Part shown: positions 34,773 through 43,135 of the stretch, piece by piece | Numbering within the stretch: the first letter of the stretch is position 1 | How the letters are laid out: each line of letters opens with the position of its first letter | Origin: Akkermansiaceae bacterium UBA2381 | GTDB taxonomy: Bacteria > Verrucomicrobiota > Verrucomicrobiia > Verrucomicrobiales > DEV007 | Length of the DNA stretch: 64,000 bases | Direction of reading: 5' to 3' | Assembly: GCA_002344215.1 (NCBI GenBank) | Contig: DDSV01000024.1 | Coordinates: 135,474 to 199,473, forward strand | Program-made: the position numbers and the translations under genes | The notes under the pieces: generated by a model | Seen by the model: only the letters and a program-made list of their open reading frames with translations | Database searches by the model: none | What the model was told of the DNA's origin: nothing

Positions 34773-35258
34773 TCACTTCGGTCTGACTGCCAGTTCCTTC
34801 TGAATGGGCTCAAAATCCCCCTCCTCGCAGCAGCGGACAAATCCCTCGCTGAACGCCTTGAGCCGGTCCCAGACCACCCGGATCTCCGCCGACTCCTCCG
34901 TCGTGATGGAATTGTCCTGAGCGGCCCTTGAAACGGCGTCGAGCAGACCTGCAAACTGCTGCACGATCGTGTGGGTCGCGGGGACGACCTGGTAGTTCTT
35001 CGATCCGGCACGTTTCGGGTTCCTGACAAAATAACCACCCGAATGCTGGCAGAGCCATTCGACGATTCCCATATGGTTCGTGAGACGGATCAGATCCTTG
35101 ACCCGGTCGAGCGGATTCCGGCTCCCCGATCCTTGTCCCTCGGGCGGCTGCGCCCATTTGTAGACCAGCGAAAGAGAGACCCCCAGCTCGGAGGCGATCT
35201 CCTTCGGGCTGGCGGTCGGATTTTCAAACGCCTCTTTGAGAACTTCGTATGATTCCAT
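34773..35258 (-). CDS. phage CII-like helix-turn-helix protein
   Basis: The protein has 161 residues from the ATG at 35256-35258; extension to 35312 is possible but less likely. Residues 1-40 contain a helix-turn-helix: ASPKEIASELGVSLSLVYKW. The segment DRVKDLIRLTNHMGIVEWLC and the remaining helical C-terminus with ITTEESAEIRVVWDRLKAFS resemble phage regulatory CII-like proteins. No phage genes are nearby. Its targets are unknown. It lies 34 bases before alr on the same strand. Confidence 0.72.
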   Translation of the reverse strand: MESYEVLKEAFENPTASPKEIASELGVSLSLVYKWAQPPEGQGSGSRNPLDRVKDLIRLTNHMGIVEWLCQHSGGYFVRNPKRAGSKNYQVVPATHTIVQQFAGLLDAVSRAAQDNSITTEESAEIRVVWDRLKAFSEGFVRCCEEGDFEPIQKELAVRPK

Positions 35259-35446
35259 GTTGTCCCTGAGTTTGCCCGATGGAGGGAATGATGACAAGCG
35301 GTGAAACGTCAAAGGATCGTCTGCCCCGTGCGCCCGGGATCATCTTGATTTCGAAAAGCCAGCTCCAAATTGTTGTTTTAAGTCTATTTCCCCGAAGCTA
35401 CAGTGCCTGATCCAATCGGGCCCCTTCCCTTTCACCCTCACCTCCC

Positions 35447-36883
35447 GTGTCCTTTCGCCGAAAACTTCAAACCCTGCTTATCCTCCTCGTGGGAGTGAGT
35501 TGCGGTCTGCTCCTTTGGATGAGCCTGAGGAAGGCGAACCGGCTCGCCTTTGAGTTGATTCAGGAAAAGGTCTTTACCGTCGCCGTCAGCACCGCGCCCC
35601 GGGTAGACGCGGAAAAAGTGGCCCAACTCCTCACCCGGGAACAGGACGGATCACCGCTCTATCTCGAAGTCGCCGCGAAGCTGCGCGAAGTCCGCGACGC
35701 GAACAACACCGGCGCACTACCGATCCGCTTCATTTATATCATCCGGTCGCTTCCCGACGGTAGCTGGGAATACGTGGTTGATGCCGAGGAAGGAGGAAAG
35801 GACAAATCCCACCTCGGCGACAAGGTGGAGTTCAATCACTCACGCGATCTGCCCGATCCGAATCAACCCAAGGTGAATCAGGATTATTCGAAAGACTCCT
35901 TCGGCATCTGGCTGACCGCCTTCGCCCCGATCCGGAATGCCGCTGGCGAGACGGTCGCGGTACTCGGAGCCGACATCGCCGCCCACCGCATCCAGGCCCT
36001 GCTCCGCCAGCTCCTTGTCGGAGACCTCGTCGCCATGATGATTTCCCTCAGCCTCGCCGCCGCTCTTGCCGCGTGGCTTTCAGTAAAAGTCACCCGTCCG
36101 CTCACCGAACTGCAGGACTTTGTCCGCGGTATCGGACGCGGGAACTATTCCCAACGCATCAAGTTGCAAAGCAGAGATGAGTTTGCCGAACTCGCCGAGG
36201 CGATCAATCAAATGGCTGAAGGTCTCGAGGAACGCGAATCCCTCAAGGGAGCCCTCGTCCACTATGTCCGCTCGCAGGCGGCTGACCTGAAGCTGAGCGA
36301 GGGCATGAACTGCGAGGAGGTTCCCCGCCGCATCACCGTGTTGGTCGCCGAGCTATGCGGCTTCGGTCAATTGTCGTCGAAGCTCGGGGGTGAGCGGGTC
36401 TTTGCCCTGCTCAACGAATATTTTTCGACCATGATCGACATCGTCCTGCGAAACCAGGGATCACTCGAGAAGTCGAACGATGAGAGCGTCATTGCCATCT
36501 TCGGTTCACGCAGCGACGATCCCCATCAGGAGCGTCTCGCCATTCAGGCCGCCCTCGCCATGCAGAACGCTCTCGCCAGGCTTCTCAACGAATGGCAGGT
36601 GGAGACCAATCTTCCCATTTTTCTGGAAATAGGCATCCACACCGGAAGCGCAAAAGTGAAACTCAGCAACGCCGGTGATCAGCTCGAATTCGAATCGGTG
36701 CAGGCGATCATCGAAACGGCGGGAAAAGTCCGAACAGTCGGTCGTCGTTTAAACAATCGACTCACGATTTCCGACACGACCGCTGAGAATCTGCATCACA
36801 CCTTCCCCTTTACGGCGGTGGAGGACGACACGCTCGACTACGCGCTCTTTCGCGTTGAGATGCCCAGACCAAGCCTGAGGTAA
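35447..36883 (+). CDS. HAMP and class III adenylate/guanylate cyclase-domain sensor, degenerate metal site
   Basis: The protein has 478 residues from a GTG start (VSFRRKLQ). A membrane helix (about 9-25) precedes a periplasmic sensor region of about 160 residues with FIYIIRSLPDGSWEYVVDAE. A second helix (about 185-210) leads to a HAMP domain (VTRPLTELQDFVRGIGRGN). The class III cyclase domain starts near 290 with RRITVLVAELCGFGQLSSK. The first metal-binding Asp of active cyclases is Glu302, and the second motif reads KSNDES (Asp345 kept, Gly before it lost). So it may signal without making cAMP. It is divergent from the HTH gene upstream. Confidence 0.85.
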   Translation: MSFRRKLQTLLILLVGVSCGLLLWMSLRKANRLAFELIQEKVFTVAVSTAPRVDAEKVAQLLTREQDGSPLYLEVAAKLREVRDANNTGALPIRFIYIIRSLPDGSWEYVVDAEEGGKDKSHLGDKVEFNHSRDLPDPNQPKVNQDYSKDSFGIWLTAFAPIRNAAGETVAVLGADIAAHRIQALLRQLLVGDLVAMMISLSLAAALAAWLSVKVTRPLTELQDFVRGIGRGNYSQRIKLQSRDEFAELAEAINQMAEGLEERESLKGALVHYVRSQAADLKLSEGMNCEEVPRRITVLVAELCGFGQLSSKLGGERVFALLNEYFSTMIDIVLRNQGSLEKSNDESVIAIFGSRSDDPHQERLAIQAALAMQNALARLLNEWQVETNLPIFLEIGIHTGSAKVKLSNAGDQLEFESVQAIIETAGKVRTVGRRLNNRLTISDTTAENLHHTFPFTAVEDDTLDYALFRVEMPRPSLR

Positions 36884-36916
36884 GAGGGTCAGGTCACCGG
36901 CCCGACAGGATTACTT

Positions 36917-37660
36917 TTACTCCACCGTCTTCGTGGGGCGCCGGTACCACATCGCGCAGAGCCGTCGACTCCGTGTCGCCCAGGGGATGAGGAAAATGAT
37001 GGCCAGCTGCCCGACAAAATCGCCGGTGGAAAACCAGTCTGATTTCCGTCCCGAAGTCACCACGGGCGGGTGGGAGATAATGTGAAAATTGAGCCCTTTC
37101 GGCTTTGACCAGATTTTGATGCGCCGGGCGAGCCAAACCTCCTCACCGGCGTAGACGGCCTCGTCAAATCCTCCGGCCGCCTCAAAGGCATCGCGCCGGA
37201 CAAAGAAAAAACTCCCGGCCGCGTAGGCGAAGGTCGCCGCGATACCGTTCCAGCTTCGCAAAATCAGACCAACCATCGGACTGACGACCTGGTCCATCTC
37301 AATTCTCGCCCCGCCCGCTGCGACTTCACCCGAATGAAGGTGGGCAAGTGCCTGCCGGAGTGTCTCCGTCTGAACCCGGGTATCCGCGTCGATGAAGACA
37401 AGGTGCACCGCATCCGTGTTTTCAGCTCCGGCGTTGCGGGCCCGTGCGATCTGATTGTGCGGCTCGAAAACGACCCGGTCCACGCCTGCGTTCCGCGCCA
37501 CTTCCGCCGTGCTGTCCGTGGAATTATTGTCCACGACGATGAGTTCACCGATACCGAATTCTCCCGCGACACCCGACATCGCCTCCCGTGCCGCCGTGAT
37601 CGTCGCGGCGAGGAGAGTCTCTTCATTGTAGGCGGGAATAATGATGGCGTAGTCTGGCAT
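36917..37660 (-). CDS. family 2 glycosyltransferase
   Basis: The protein has 247 residues from the ATG at 37658-37660. The GT2 start IIIPAYNEETLLAATITAAR, the nucleotide strand LIVVDNNSTDSTAEVA, and the DxD motif in VHLVFIDADTRV are present. The acceptor-side region GGFDEAVYAGEEVWLARRIK matches the usual ED position. Near the C-terminus a hydrophobic segment (about 210-230) may anchor it to the membrane. The acceptor is unknown. It is divergent from dinB. Confidence 0.88.
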   Translation of the reverse strand: MPDYAIIIPAYNEETLLAATITAAREAMSGVAGEFGIGELIVVDNNSTDSTAEVARNAGVDRVVFEPHNQIARARNAGAENTDAVHLVFIDADTRVQTETLRQALAHLHSGEVAAGGARIEMDQVVSPMVGLILRSWNGIAATFAYAAGSFFFVRRDAFEAAGGFDEAVYAGEEVWLARRIKIWSKPKGLNFHIISHPPVVTSGRKSDWFSTGDFVGQLAIIFLIPWATRSRRLCAMWYRRPTKTVE

Positions 37661-37758
37661 CGCTCCCCATTCTACGCCGCCGACCACGGAATGGAACCAA
37701 AGCTTTGCCGCCTCGCCCGTTGCCGGACAGCCCGTCAGGGGAGAGAGTTCCCGACACA

Positions 37759-38820
37759 ATGTCCGATTCGACCCAGCCCCGTAAAATCATCCATGTCGAT
37801 ATGGACTGCTTTTATGCGGCCATCGAAATGCGGGAGTATCCCGAGCTGGCAGGAAAACCGATCGCGGTCGGGGGCAGCAGCGGACGGGGTGTGCTCACGA
37901 CCTGCAACTACGAAGCCCGCAAATATGGCTGCCGTTCCGCAATGCCGGCCTTCAAGGCGAAAGAACTGTGCCCCGGACTTGTTATGCTTCCGGTTCGCTT
38001 CGATCTCTACCGGCAGGAATCGTCAAAAATCCGGGACATCTTTTCCCGCTTCACCGGTCTGATTGAACCTCTCTCCCTCGACGAAGCCTATCTCGATGTT
38101 TCCCATCTCAACTCCGAGGCAGCTTCGGTCGCCTGGGAGATACGCGAGCGCATTCGCCTGGAGACAGGCCTGACCGCCTCGGCCGGAATTGCCTCAAACA
38201 AGTTCATCGCCAAGATCGCAAGCGACTGGAGAAAACCCGACGGTCAGTTCGAGGTACGCGATGACGAGGTCGCTGATTTCCTCGCCGCCCTCCCGATCGA
38301 AAAAATCTGGGGTGTCGGAAAAGCCACCGCCGTCCGCCTCCACGAGGCAGGGATCCCCACCTGTGGCGTGATGCGTGAACGGACCGAGATGGAACTGGTG
38401 CAGCGCTTCGGCAAATTCGGCAGTTCCCTCCATCGTCTCTGCCGCGGCATCGATGAACGCTCCGTGAACCCGAACCGGGAGCGGAAATCACTCAGCAACG
38501 AACGGACCTTTCGCGAAAACCTCGCCTCGGTCGAAGAGGGGCTCGAAAAACTCGAGGACCTCATTCTCGAACTGCAGGACGACCTCTCCGGGCGCCATCT
38601 CGAACGCGAGATCCGCGAGTGTGTCGTGAAGGTAAAGTTCGGCGACTTTCAGATCACCTCGGCCCAGCGCTCCTCCGACAAGGTCGACCCGCAGATCATG
38701 CGGGAACTTCTCGCCGAAGCGTGGGAGCGGGGTGAAGGCAAGACCGTGCGCCTTATCGGAGCCGGAGTCCGCTTCCGCTCTCTCGAAAAGGAGGATTACG
38801 GCCAGATGGAGATGTTTTGA
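37759..38820 (+). CDS. dinB: DNA polymerase IV
   Basis: The protein has 353 residues from the ATG at 37759. The Y-family active site is present: KIIHVDMDCFYAAIEMRE and EPLSLDEAYLDVSHLNSE. Between them lie RGVLTTCNYEARKYGCRSAM and KFIAKIASDWRKPDGQ. The helix-hairpin-helix region is PIEKIWGVGKATAVRLHEAG. The protein ends QMEMF with the preceding VRLIGAGVRF; this resembles a beta-clamp-binding tail. It carries out translesion synthesis. I see no clear LexA site in the short upstream gap. Confidence 0.96.
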   Translation: MSDSTQPRKIIHVDMDCFYAAIEMREYPELAGKPIAVGGSSGRGVLTTCNYEARKYGCRSAMPAFKAKELCPGLVMLPVRFDLYRQESSKIRDIFSRFTGLIEPLSLDEAYLDVSHLNSEAASVAWEIRERIRLETGLTASAGIASNKFIAKIASDWRKPDGQFEVRDDEVADFLAALPIEKIWGVGKATAVRLHEAGIPTCGVMRERTEMELVQRFGKFGSSLHRLCRGIDERSVNPNRERKSLSNERTFRENLASVEEGLEKLEDLILELQDDLSGRHLEREIRECVVKVKFGDFQITSAQRSSDKVDPQIMRELLAEAWERGEGKTVRLIGAGVRFRSLEKEDYGQMEMF

Positions 38821-38827
38821 GTGAGCC

Positions 38828-39505
38828 CTAGTTCTCCTCGTCCCGGCTCTCCCGGACTTCCCATTGATCACCAAGCCGGGTCGAGAACCAGAGTTCGATA
38901 TATTTGCAACGGGGTTCGGTTCGTTCTCCGCGACCGGTGAGTGTGCTGTAGCTATGATGGATCAGCGAGAGTCCGTAGTCCGGTCGGATTTCCTGCAAAA
39001 CACGATGGAGTTTCCGGATGTCGCCCATGTCCGTCGTGCGCGGCCCGATGCAGATGAAGAGGCCGGAGAAGGAGAGTTCGCCGAGGAGCATTCGCGCAAA
39101 ATCGGCAAAGCCGGGGCGGACCTCGTCAAAGGAGAGCAAACGGTGCCCGTCGCAATCTTCCGAGAGAGGCGGCCCGAAGAAGACGACCTCGCATTCGGTG
39201 AGGACGCTCATCGCACGGGGGTCGAGGGCATTGGCGCAGAGCGTTTCCAGGCCGATCGCCCGATTGGCCTCCACGACCGCCGGATCGATGTCGACAGCCA
39301 GAAAACTCCCGACGCCGAGTCCACTACGATAGGCCTCTGCCTGAGCGGAGCAATCCCCGCCACAGACCTCGGCGATCGAGCGAACCCCCGGAGCGAGTTC
39401 ACGCAGCAGGCCAACCCGCTGGGCAATCGTGTGGGGATTCGTGCGGGCAAACGATGAACGGGAATGATCAGGAGTGCGGGGCGTTTGCATCGAATCAGAA
39501 TCCAC
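38828..39505 (-). CDS. putative SAM-dependent methyltransferase paired with the RtcB-like gene
   Basis: The protein has 225 residues from the GTG at 39503-39505, or 220 from the ATG at 39488-39490. A Rossmann-type SAM-binding pattern is visible: motif I IAEVCGGDCSAQAEAY, motif II FLAVDIDPAVVEANRA, motif III LCANALDPRAM, and motif IV VVFFGPPLSEDC. Nothing names its substrate. The upstream gene (RtcB-like) stops at 39495, so the GTG start overlaps it and the ATG start lies four bases after it; the two are almost surely co-transcribed. It has no signal peptide, so it is cytoplasmic. Methylation of RNA is a guess from context. Confidence 0.6.
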   Translation of the reverse strand: MDSDSMQTPRTPDHSRSSFARTNPHTIAQRVGLLRELAPGVRSIAEVCGGDCSAQAEAYRSGLGVGSFLAVDIDPAVVEANRAIGLETLCANALDPRAMSVLTECEVVFFGPPLSEDCDGHRLLSFDEVRPGFADFARMLLGELSFSGLFICIGPRTTDMGDIRKLHRVLQEIRPDYGLSLIHHSYSTLTGRGERTEPRCKYIELWFSTRLGDQWEVRESRDEEN

Positions 39506-40412
39506 CCATGAAAGCGACTGGAGTGAGGCGCAGGGTCACCTCAAAATAGTCAGAGACAAGAGGGATCACTTCACTGCTGTGACGATAGTGAACAGGGGCC
39601 TCCAGGCGCCAGCTTTTTGCGGGCAGATCACGGGGGATAATGATGCGTCGCCGCAACTGCTCCTCATCCACGGACACTTCCTTGGCATCACCGCGACCGG
39701 TCCGGCGCCCGGTTCCGTGGGACATGGAGTCACACAGTTCGCGTATGCATTCTTTGGCTCTGCCGATGGTAATGACATCGTCAAAGGACGAGGCGATCAC
39801 CACATCACTTCCCTCAGGGCTGTGCGTCACCCCTTTGCGGAGCGTCATCCATCCGCCCTCAAGCTCGACCGTGTCGTGAGGCAGGAGCCGGGGCTCGGCA
39901 CGCCCGCCGAGGACCGTTTTGATGCATCGCCAGATCTCTTCATGGTTGGCCGTTGCCCGTTCCACGTAGCGACGGTAATCCCGGGCGAAGCGAAACGAGA
40001 CCTTTTCGTCCGTGGTCATGCGCGACCCCACGTGAACGAGCACATGGAGCGATCCGGCTTCATCGACACAGGCATCAATAAAATGATTCCCCGAACCCAG
40101 GACCGTTTTACCCAAAGCCGAGAGCCGGAAAAAGAGCTCGTTCCAGGCAGGTTCAAGGGATTCGAAGCTTGTTTCGACCGGGGCCCAGGACATCGCACAT
40201 CCGATGTCACCGATTGCTTCGCTAAATTGGAATGTCTCAAGCCATTCGCCCCGGACCAGTGCCGCCGTGCCGTTCGGGATGATTCCACCCGGACAAACAT
40301 CCGGCAGGACGACCGCCAGATCGACATGCTCGGCGAGAAAACGCGGGTGAAACCAGCGCGCGACCTCCCAGTCGGTGAGTGATGAATGATTCTGGATTTT
40401 CGGCGAGATCAT
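39495..40412 (-). CDS. compact RtcB-family RNA 3'-phosphate ligase homologue
   Basis: The protein has 305 residues against about 400 for E. coli RtcB. The motifs follow the RtcB order: LPDVCPGG (38 residues in), GDIGCAM with metal ligands Asp69 and Cys72, GSGNHFID with His110, LVHVGSRM with His127, LLPHDTVE with His179, TLRKGVTHS, and MSHGTGRR with His232, the position guanylated in RtcB. All catalytic residues I can align are kept. The usual GxMG motif before the His-guanylate is altered (GSDVVIASSFD). RtcB seals 2',3'-cyclic or 3'-phosphate ends to 5'-OH with GTP and Mn2+. It is joined to a methyltransferase-like gene downstream. Confidence 0.78.
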   Translation of the reverse strand: MISPKIQNHSSLTDWEVARWFHPRFLAEHVDLAVVLPDVCPGGIIPNGTAALVRGEWLETFQFSEAIGDIGCAMSWAPVETSFESLEPAWNELFFRLSALGKTVLGSGNHFIDACVDEAGSLHVLVHVGSRMTTDEKVSFRFARDYRRYVERATANHEEIWRCIKTVLGGRAEPRLLPHDTVELEGGWMTLRKGVTHSPEGSDVVIASSFDDVITIGRAKECIRELCDSMSHGTGRRTGRGDAKEVSVDEEQLRRRIIIPRDLPAKSWRLEAPVHYRHSSEVIPLVSDYFEVTLRLTPVAFMGGF

Positions 40413-40500
40413 GCCGGTAGAGTTTCAATTCAATGGGGAGCAAAGACCGCCACACGCGATCCGGGCCAAACGGATGACGTTCGACGAGATAGCGATAGTC

Positions 40501-40528
40501 AAAAAAGGGGGCACCTTTTAGGGCCTAA
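40501..40528 (-). promoter_or_regulatory. possible attenuator hairpin in the leader of the RtcB-like gene
   Basis: On the minus strand AAAAGG (40519-40514) and CCTTTT (40508-40503) form a 6-bp stem with a 5-base loop, followed by more Ts. It sits about 90 bases before the RtcB-like start, with no gene upstream to terminate on that strand. An odd palindrome TTAGG-G-CCTAA (40518-40528) adjoins it. Weak evidence; a chance structure is possible. Confidence 0.3.
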
Positions 40529-40590
40529 GGCTCCTTGAACCTCCCGCATTTCGCCTTATCCTCTCCCTTCCGCCCCCGCCAGCATCGTCC

Positions 40591-41565
40591 ATGGATCATC
40601 TCGACAAAGCACGCCGTGTCATCTCCCTTGAGATCGAGGAACTGACGCGACTGGTCGACCGGATCGATGACTCGTTCATTGCCGCCGTTGAAATGCTGAA
40701 AACAACGGTCAGCGAAGGGGCGAAAATCCTCATTGTCGGCGTGGGCAAGTCCGGCAATATCGGAAGCAAACTGGCGGCCACCCTAAACTCGACGGGCGCA
40801 CCGGCCACGGTGTTGAATTGTCAGGATGCGATCCACGGCGACCTCGGTCTTGTCAACGCGGGCGACAGTGTCATTGCCCTGAGTTACTCGGGGGAGACGG
40901 CGGAACTGCTGGCCTTGCTGCCCCACCTCAAGCGACGCCAGATCCGGCTGATCGCGATCACTGGGAAACCGGGGTCCACTCTGGGAAAGGCGGCCGATTG
41001 CGTCATCGATATTCACGTGAATCGCGAGGCCTGCCCCTTGAATCTGGCTCCAACTTCCTCGACGACGAATACGCTCGTGATCGGTGACGCGCTTGCAATG
41101 GTGCTGCTCGAGGCACGCGGATTCACGAAAGAGCATTTCGCGGAACTGCACCCCGGAGGATCGCTGGGCCGCGCCCTCCTCCTTCGGGCCGGAGACATCA
41201 TGAGGAAGGGTGACGACTTTGTGGTGGTCCCGCCCGATCTCAGCATCATGGATGTGATCTCAAAAATGACTTCAGCCCGCGCCGGAGCCGTGATCGTCGT
41301 CGAAGTATCAGGCGCTCTTGCCGGAATCTTCACTCAGGGTGATTTCGCCCGGGCATTCCAATCCGGAAAACCCGATATCGGCAGCCAGGCGGTCAGAGAT
41401 TTCATGACGAAGAACCCTATCTCCGTACACGAGAGCAAACTCGTGGGCGAAGTCCTGCGGATCTTGGAGGAAAGCCGGATCGATGATCTTGTGGTCGTCA
41501 ATGATGCCCGAATCCCGCTCGGAATGATAGACACTCAGGACCTCACGCGTTTGCAGATCGTGTGA
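40591..41565 (+). CDS. kdsD: D-arabinose 5-phosphate isomerase (KpsF/GutQ family)
   Basis: The protein has 324 residues. The SIS domain has KILIVGVGKSGNIGSKLAAT, VIALSYSGETAELLALLPHL and HPGGSLGRALLLRAGDIM. Two CBS domains follow (about 205-324), starting VPPDLSIMDVISKMTSARAG and ending MIDTQDLTRLQIV. The enzyme makes arabinose 5-phosphate for Kdo, hence LPS inner core, which fits a diderm cell. It is convergent with manA, with one base between the two coding sequences. Confidence 0.94.
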   Translation: MDHLDKARRVISLEIEELTRLVDRIDDSFIAAVEMLKTTVSEGAKILIVGVGKSGNIGSKLAATLNSTGAPATVLNCQDAIHGDLGLVNAGDSVIALSYSGETAELLALLPHLKRRQIRLIAITGKPGSTLGKAADCVIDIHVNREACPLNLAPTSSTTNTLVIGDALAMVLLEARGFTKEHFAELHPGGSLGRALLLRAGDIMRKGDDFVVVPPDLSIMDVISKMTSARAGAVIVVEVSGALAGIFTQGDFARAFQSGKPDIGSQAVRDFMTKNPISVHESKLVGEVLRILEESRIDDLVVVNDARIPLGMIDTQDLTRLQIV

Positions 41566-41566
41566 G

Positions 41567-42529
41567 TTAGGTTGGCCATGTCGTGAGGAGGATCCCGGCT
41601 CCGGACTCAGCCACGGCACCAACCCCCTCAGCACCTGCCGGAATGAGGAAAAAATCTCCTTCCCGAAAGATCGCCTCTCCGTCGCGAAGGAGGCCGCCAA
41701 TGACCGTGATGACGGCAAAGCGTCCCCGGGTTATTCCGAAAATCGATTCGCCTGCAGAGAGCTGATGTTTCTCCAGGCGGAAATGGTCGCACTCGACCAG
41801 GAGAGCGCCTTCCGACTCGTCCATCTCCGGTTCGATGTCGCTAAAATCAATACACTGCAACGACTCCTCGACATGAAGCTGTCTCGGCTTGCCGTCGATT
41901 CCGGGACGGTTCCAGTCGTAGACCCGGAAAGTGGTGTCGGAATTTTGCTGGATCTCGTAGATGAGGAGTCCCGCACCGATCGCATGCAGTCTTCCGCTCG
42001 GGATAAAGATATGCTGCCCCGTTTCCACCGGGATCGCATGGACGGATCGCTCCGCCCGTCCTGACTCAATCGCTTCGCGGAAACTTTCTTCATCGACCCC
42101 GTGCCGCACCCCTGCATATAGCTTTGCCCCCGGTTCGGCATGGGCGATGTACCAGACCTCGGTCTTCGGTTCTCCGCCCATCCCGGCGGCAAGTTCGGCC
42201 GGGGGATGAACCTGGATGGAGAGTTTGTCCCTGGCATCGAGGATTTTGAAGAGGAGCGGGAAACGATCCTCCTGCGGGGCATTCTCGCCGAAAAGAGAGA
42301 GACGCGATTCAGGATCCGCCCAGAGTTGGGTGAGGGATTTCCCCGCAAAGGTGCCGCCAATCACGACCGAGTCCGCCTCCTCCCGCGCCGAGATCTCCCA
42401 CGACTCGCCGAATGGCAGGGCAGGATCGGGCAGGATGCGTCCAAAGCGCGCCTCGAGACCACGACCACCCCAAACTCGGGTTTGATAAATGGGCTCGAAT
42501 CGAATAAATGAATCTACAGGAAGAGTCAT
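41567..42529 (-). CDS. manA: mannose-6-phosphate isomerase, class I
   Basis: The protein has 320 residues, the short bacterial form. The zinc ligands are in LSIQVHPP (Gln, His), KTEVWYIA (Glu) and FIPSGRLHAIG (His). The C-terminus FREGDFFLIPAGAEG is the second cupin. It interconverts mannose 6-phosphate and fructose 6-phosphate, feeding GDP-mannose or mannose use. It is divergent from the Fur-family gene. Confidence 0.93.
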   Translation of the reverse strand: MTLPVDSFIRFEPIYQTRVWGGRGLEARFGRILPDPALPFGESWEISAREEADSVVIGGTFAGKSLTQLWADPESRLSLFGENAPQEDRFPLLFKILDARDKLSIQVHPPAELAAGMGGEPKTEVWYIAHAEPGAKLYAGVRHGVDEESFREAIESGRAERSVHAIPVETGQHIFIPSGRLHAIGAGLLIYEIQQNSDTTFRVYDWNRPGIDGKPRQLHVEESLQCIDFSDIEPEMDESEGALLVECDHFRLEKHQLSAGESIFGITRGRFAVITVIGGLLRDGEAIFREGDFFLIPAGAEGVGAVAESGAGILLTTWPT

Positions 42530-42556
42530 GGTTCGGTTTACTCGGTGAAGGTTACT

Positions 42557-42585
42557 TTGCGAGCGACCGGATTTCTACCTATACC
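42557..42585 (+). promoter_or_regulatory. candidate sigma70 promoter for the Fur-family gene
   Basis: TTGCGA at 42557-42562 and TATACC at 42580-42585 are 17 bases apart. The predicted start is near 42592, close to the ATG at 42605, so the leader would be very short. Consensus match only. Confidence 0.45.
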
Positions 42586-42604
42586 TTTCAGGACCCGTGA
42601 ATCG

Positions 42605-43087
42605 ATGAACCCGGAAATCAAAGAGCGCTTTGACCAGTATATCCAGCAGAAGGGTATGCGCCGCACCGGACAGCGGGACATCATCGTTGAAGCGGCCTTT
42701 GCGAACGACGACCACTTTACGGCCGAAGAGTTGCTGACCAAAGCGAGGCGCCTCGACCCGAAAACCTCACGGGCCACGCTCTATCGCACCATTGCCCTTC
42801 TTGTGGAATGCAAACTCCTCCGGGAGATTGACCTCGGGCGTGACGAACGGGTTTATGACCCGAACTTTCTCGATTCCCCCGACCACAGCCACCTCATCTG
42901 CGTGGACTGCGGGAAAGTCATCGAGTTCGAAGATGACAACACCGCCATCCTTATTGACTGCATCACACGACGCCTCGGCTTCCGCCCTTCGTCGAAATCG
43001 ATGCGAATCGAGGCCTGCTGCGACCGCCTCCGCAAGGACGGGATTTGCGACAACCTCATTCAGATGCGCTTGATGAAGCAGCACTGA
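42605..43087 (+). CDS. Fur family transcriptional regulator
   Basis: The protein has 160 residues from the ATG at 42605. The winged helix has RRTGQRDIIVEAAFANDDHF and SRATLYRTIALLVECKLL. The dimerisation domain has the regulatory HSHLICVDCGKVIEFEDD, with CxxC, and a second Cys group CCDRLRKDGIC. This looks like Fur itself or a close relative (Zur, PerR); the second cysteine group is spaced differently from E. coli Fur, so the metal is not certain. A candidate promoter lies at 42557-42585. argH follows after 48 bases. Confidence 0.9.
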   Translation: MNPEIKERFDQYIQQKGMRRTGQRDIIVEAAFANDDHFTAEELLTKARRLDPKTSRATLYRTIALLVECKLLREIDLGRDERVYDPNFLDSPDHSHLICVDCGKVIEFEDDNTAILIDCITRRLGFRPSSKSMRIEACCDRLRKDGICDNLIQMRLMKQH

Positions 43088-43135
43088 GCTGAAAAACACG
43101 CTTGATAAGGAGCCACCTCAGCGCGAAGCAGAGTC

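Noticed and set aside
34773..35258. CII-like gene as a sign of a prophage
   Set aside because: No integrase, structural or lysis genes and no att-like repeats are seen around it.
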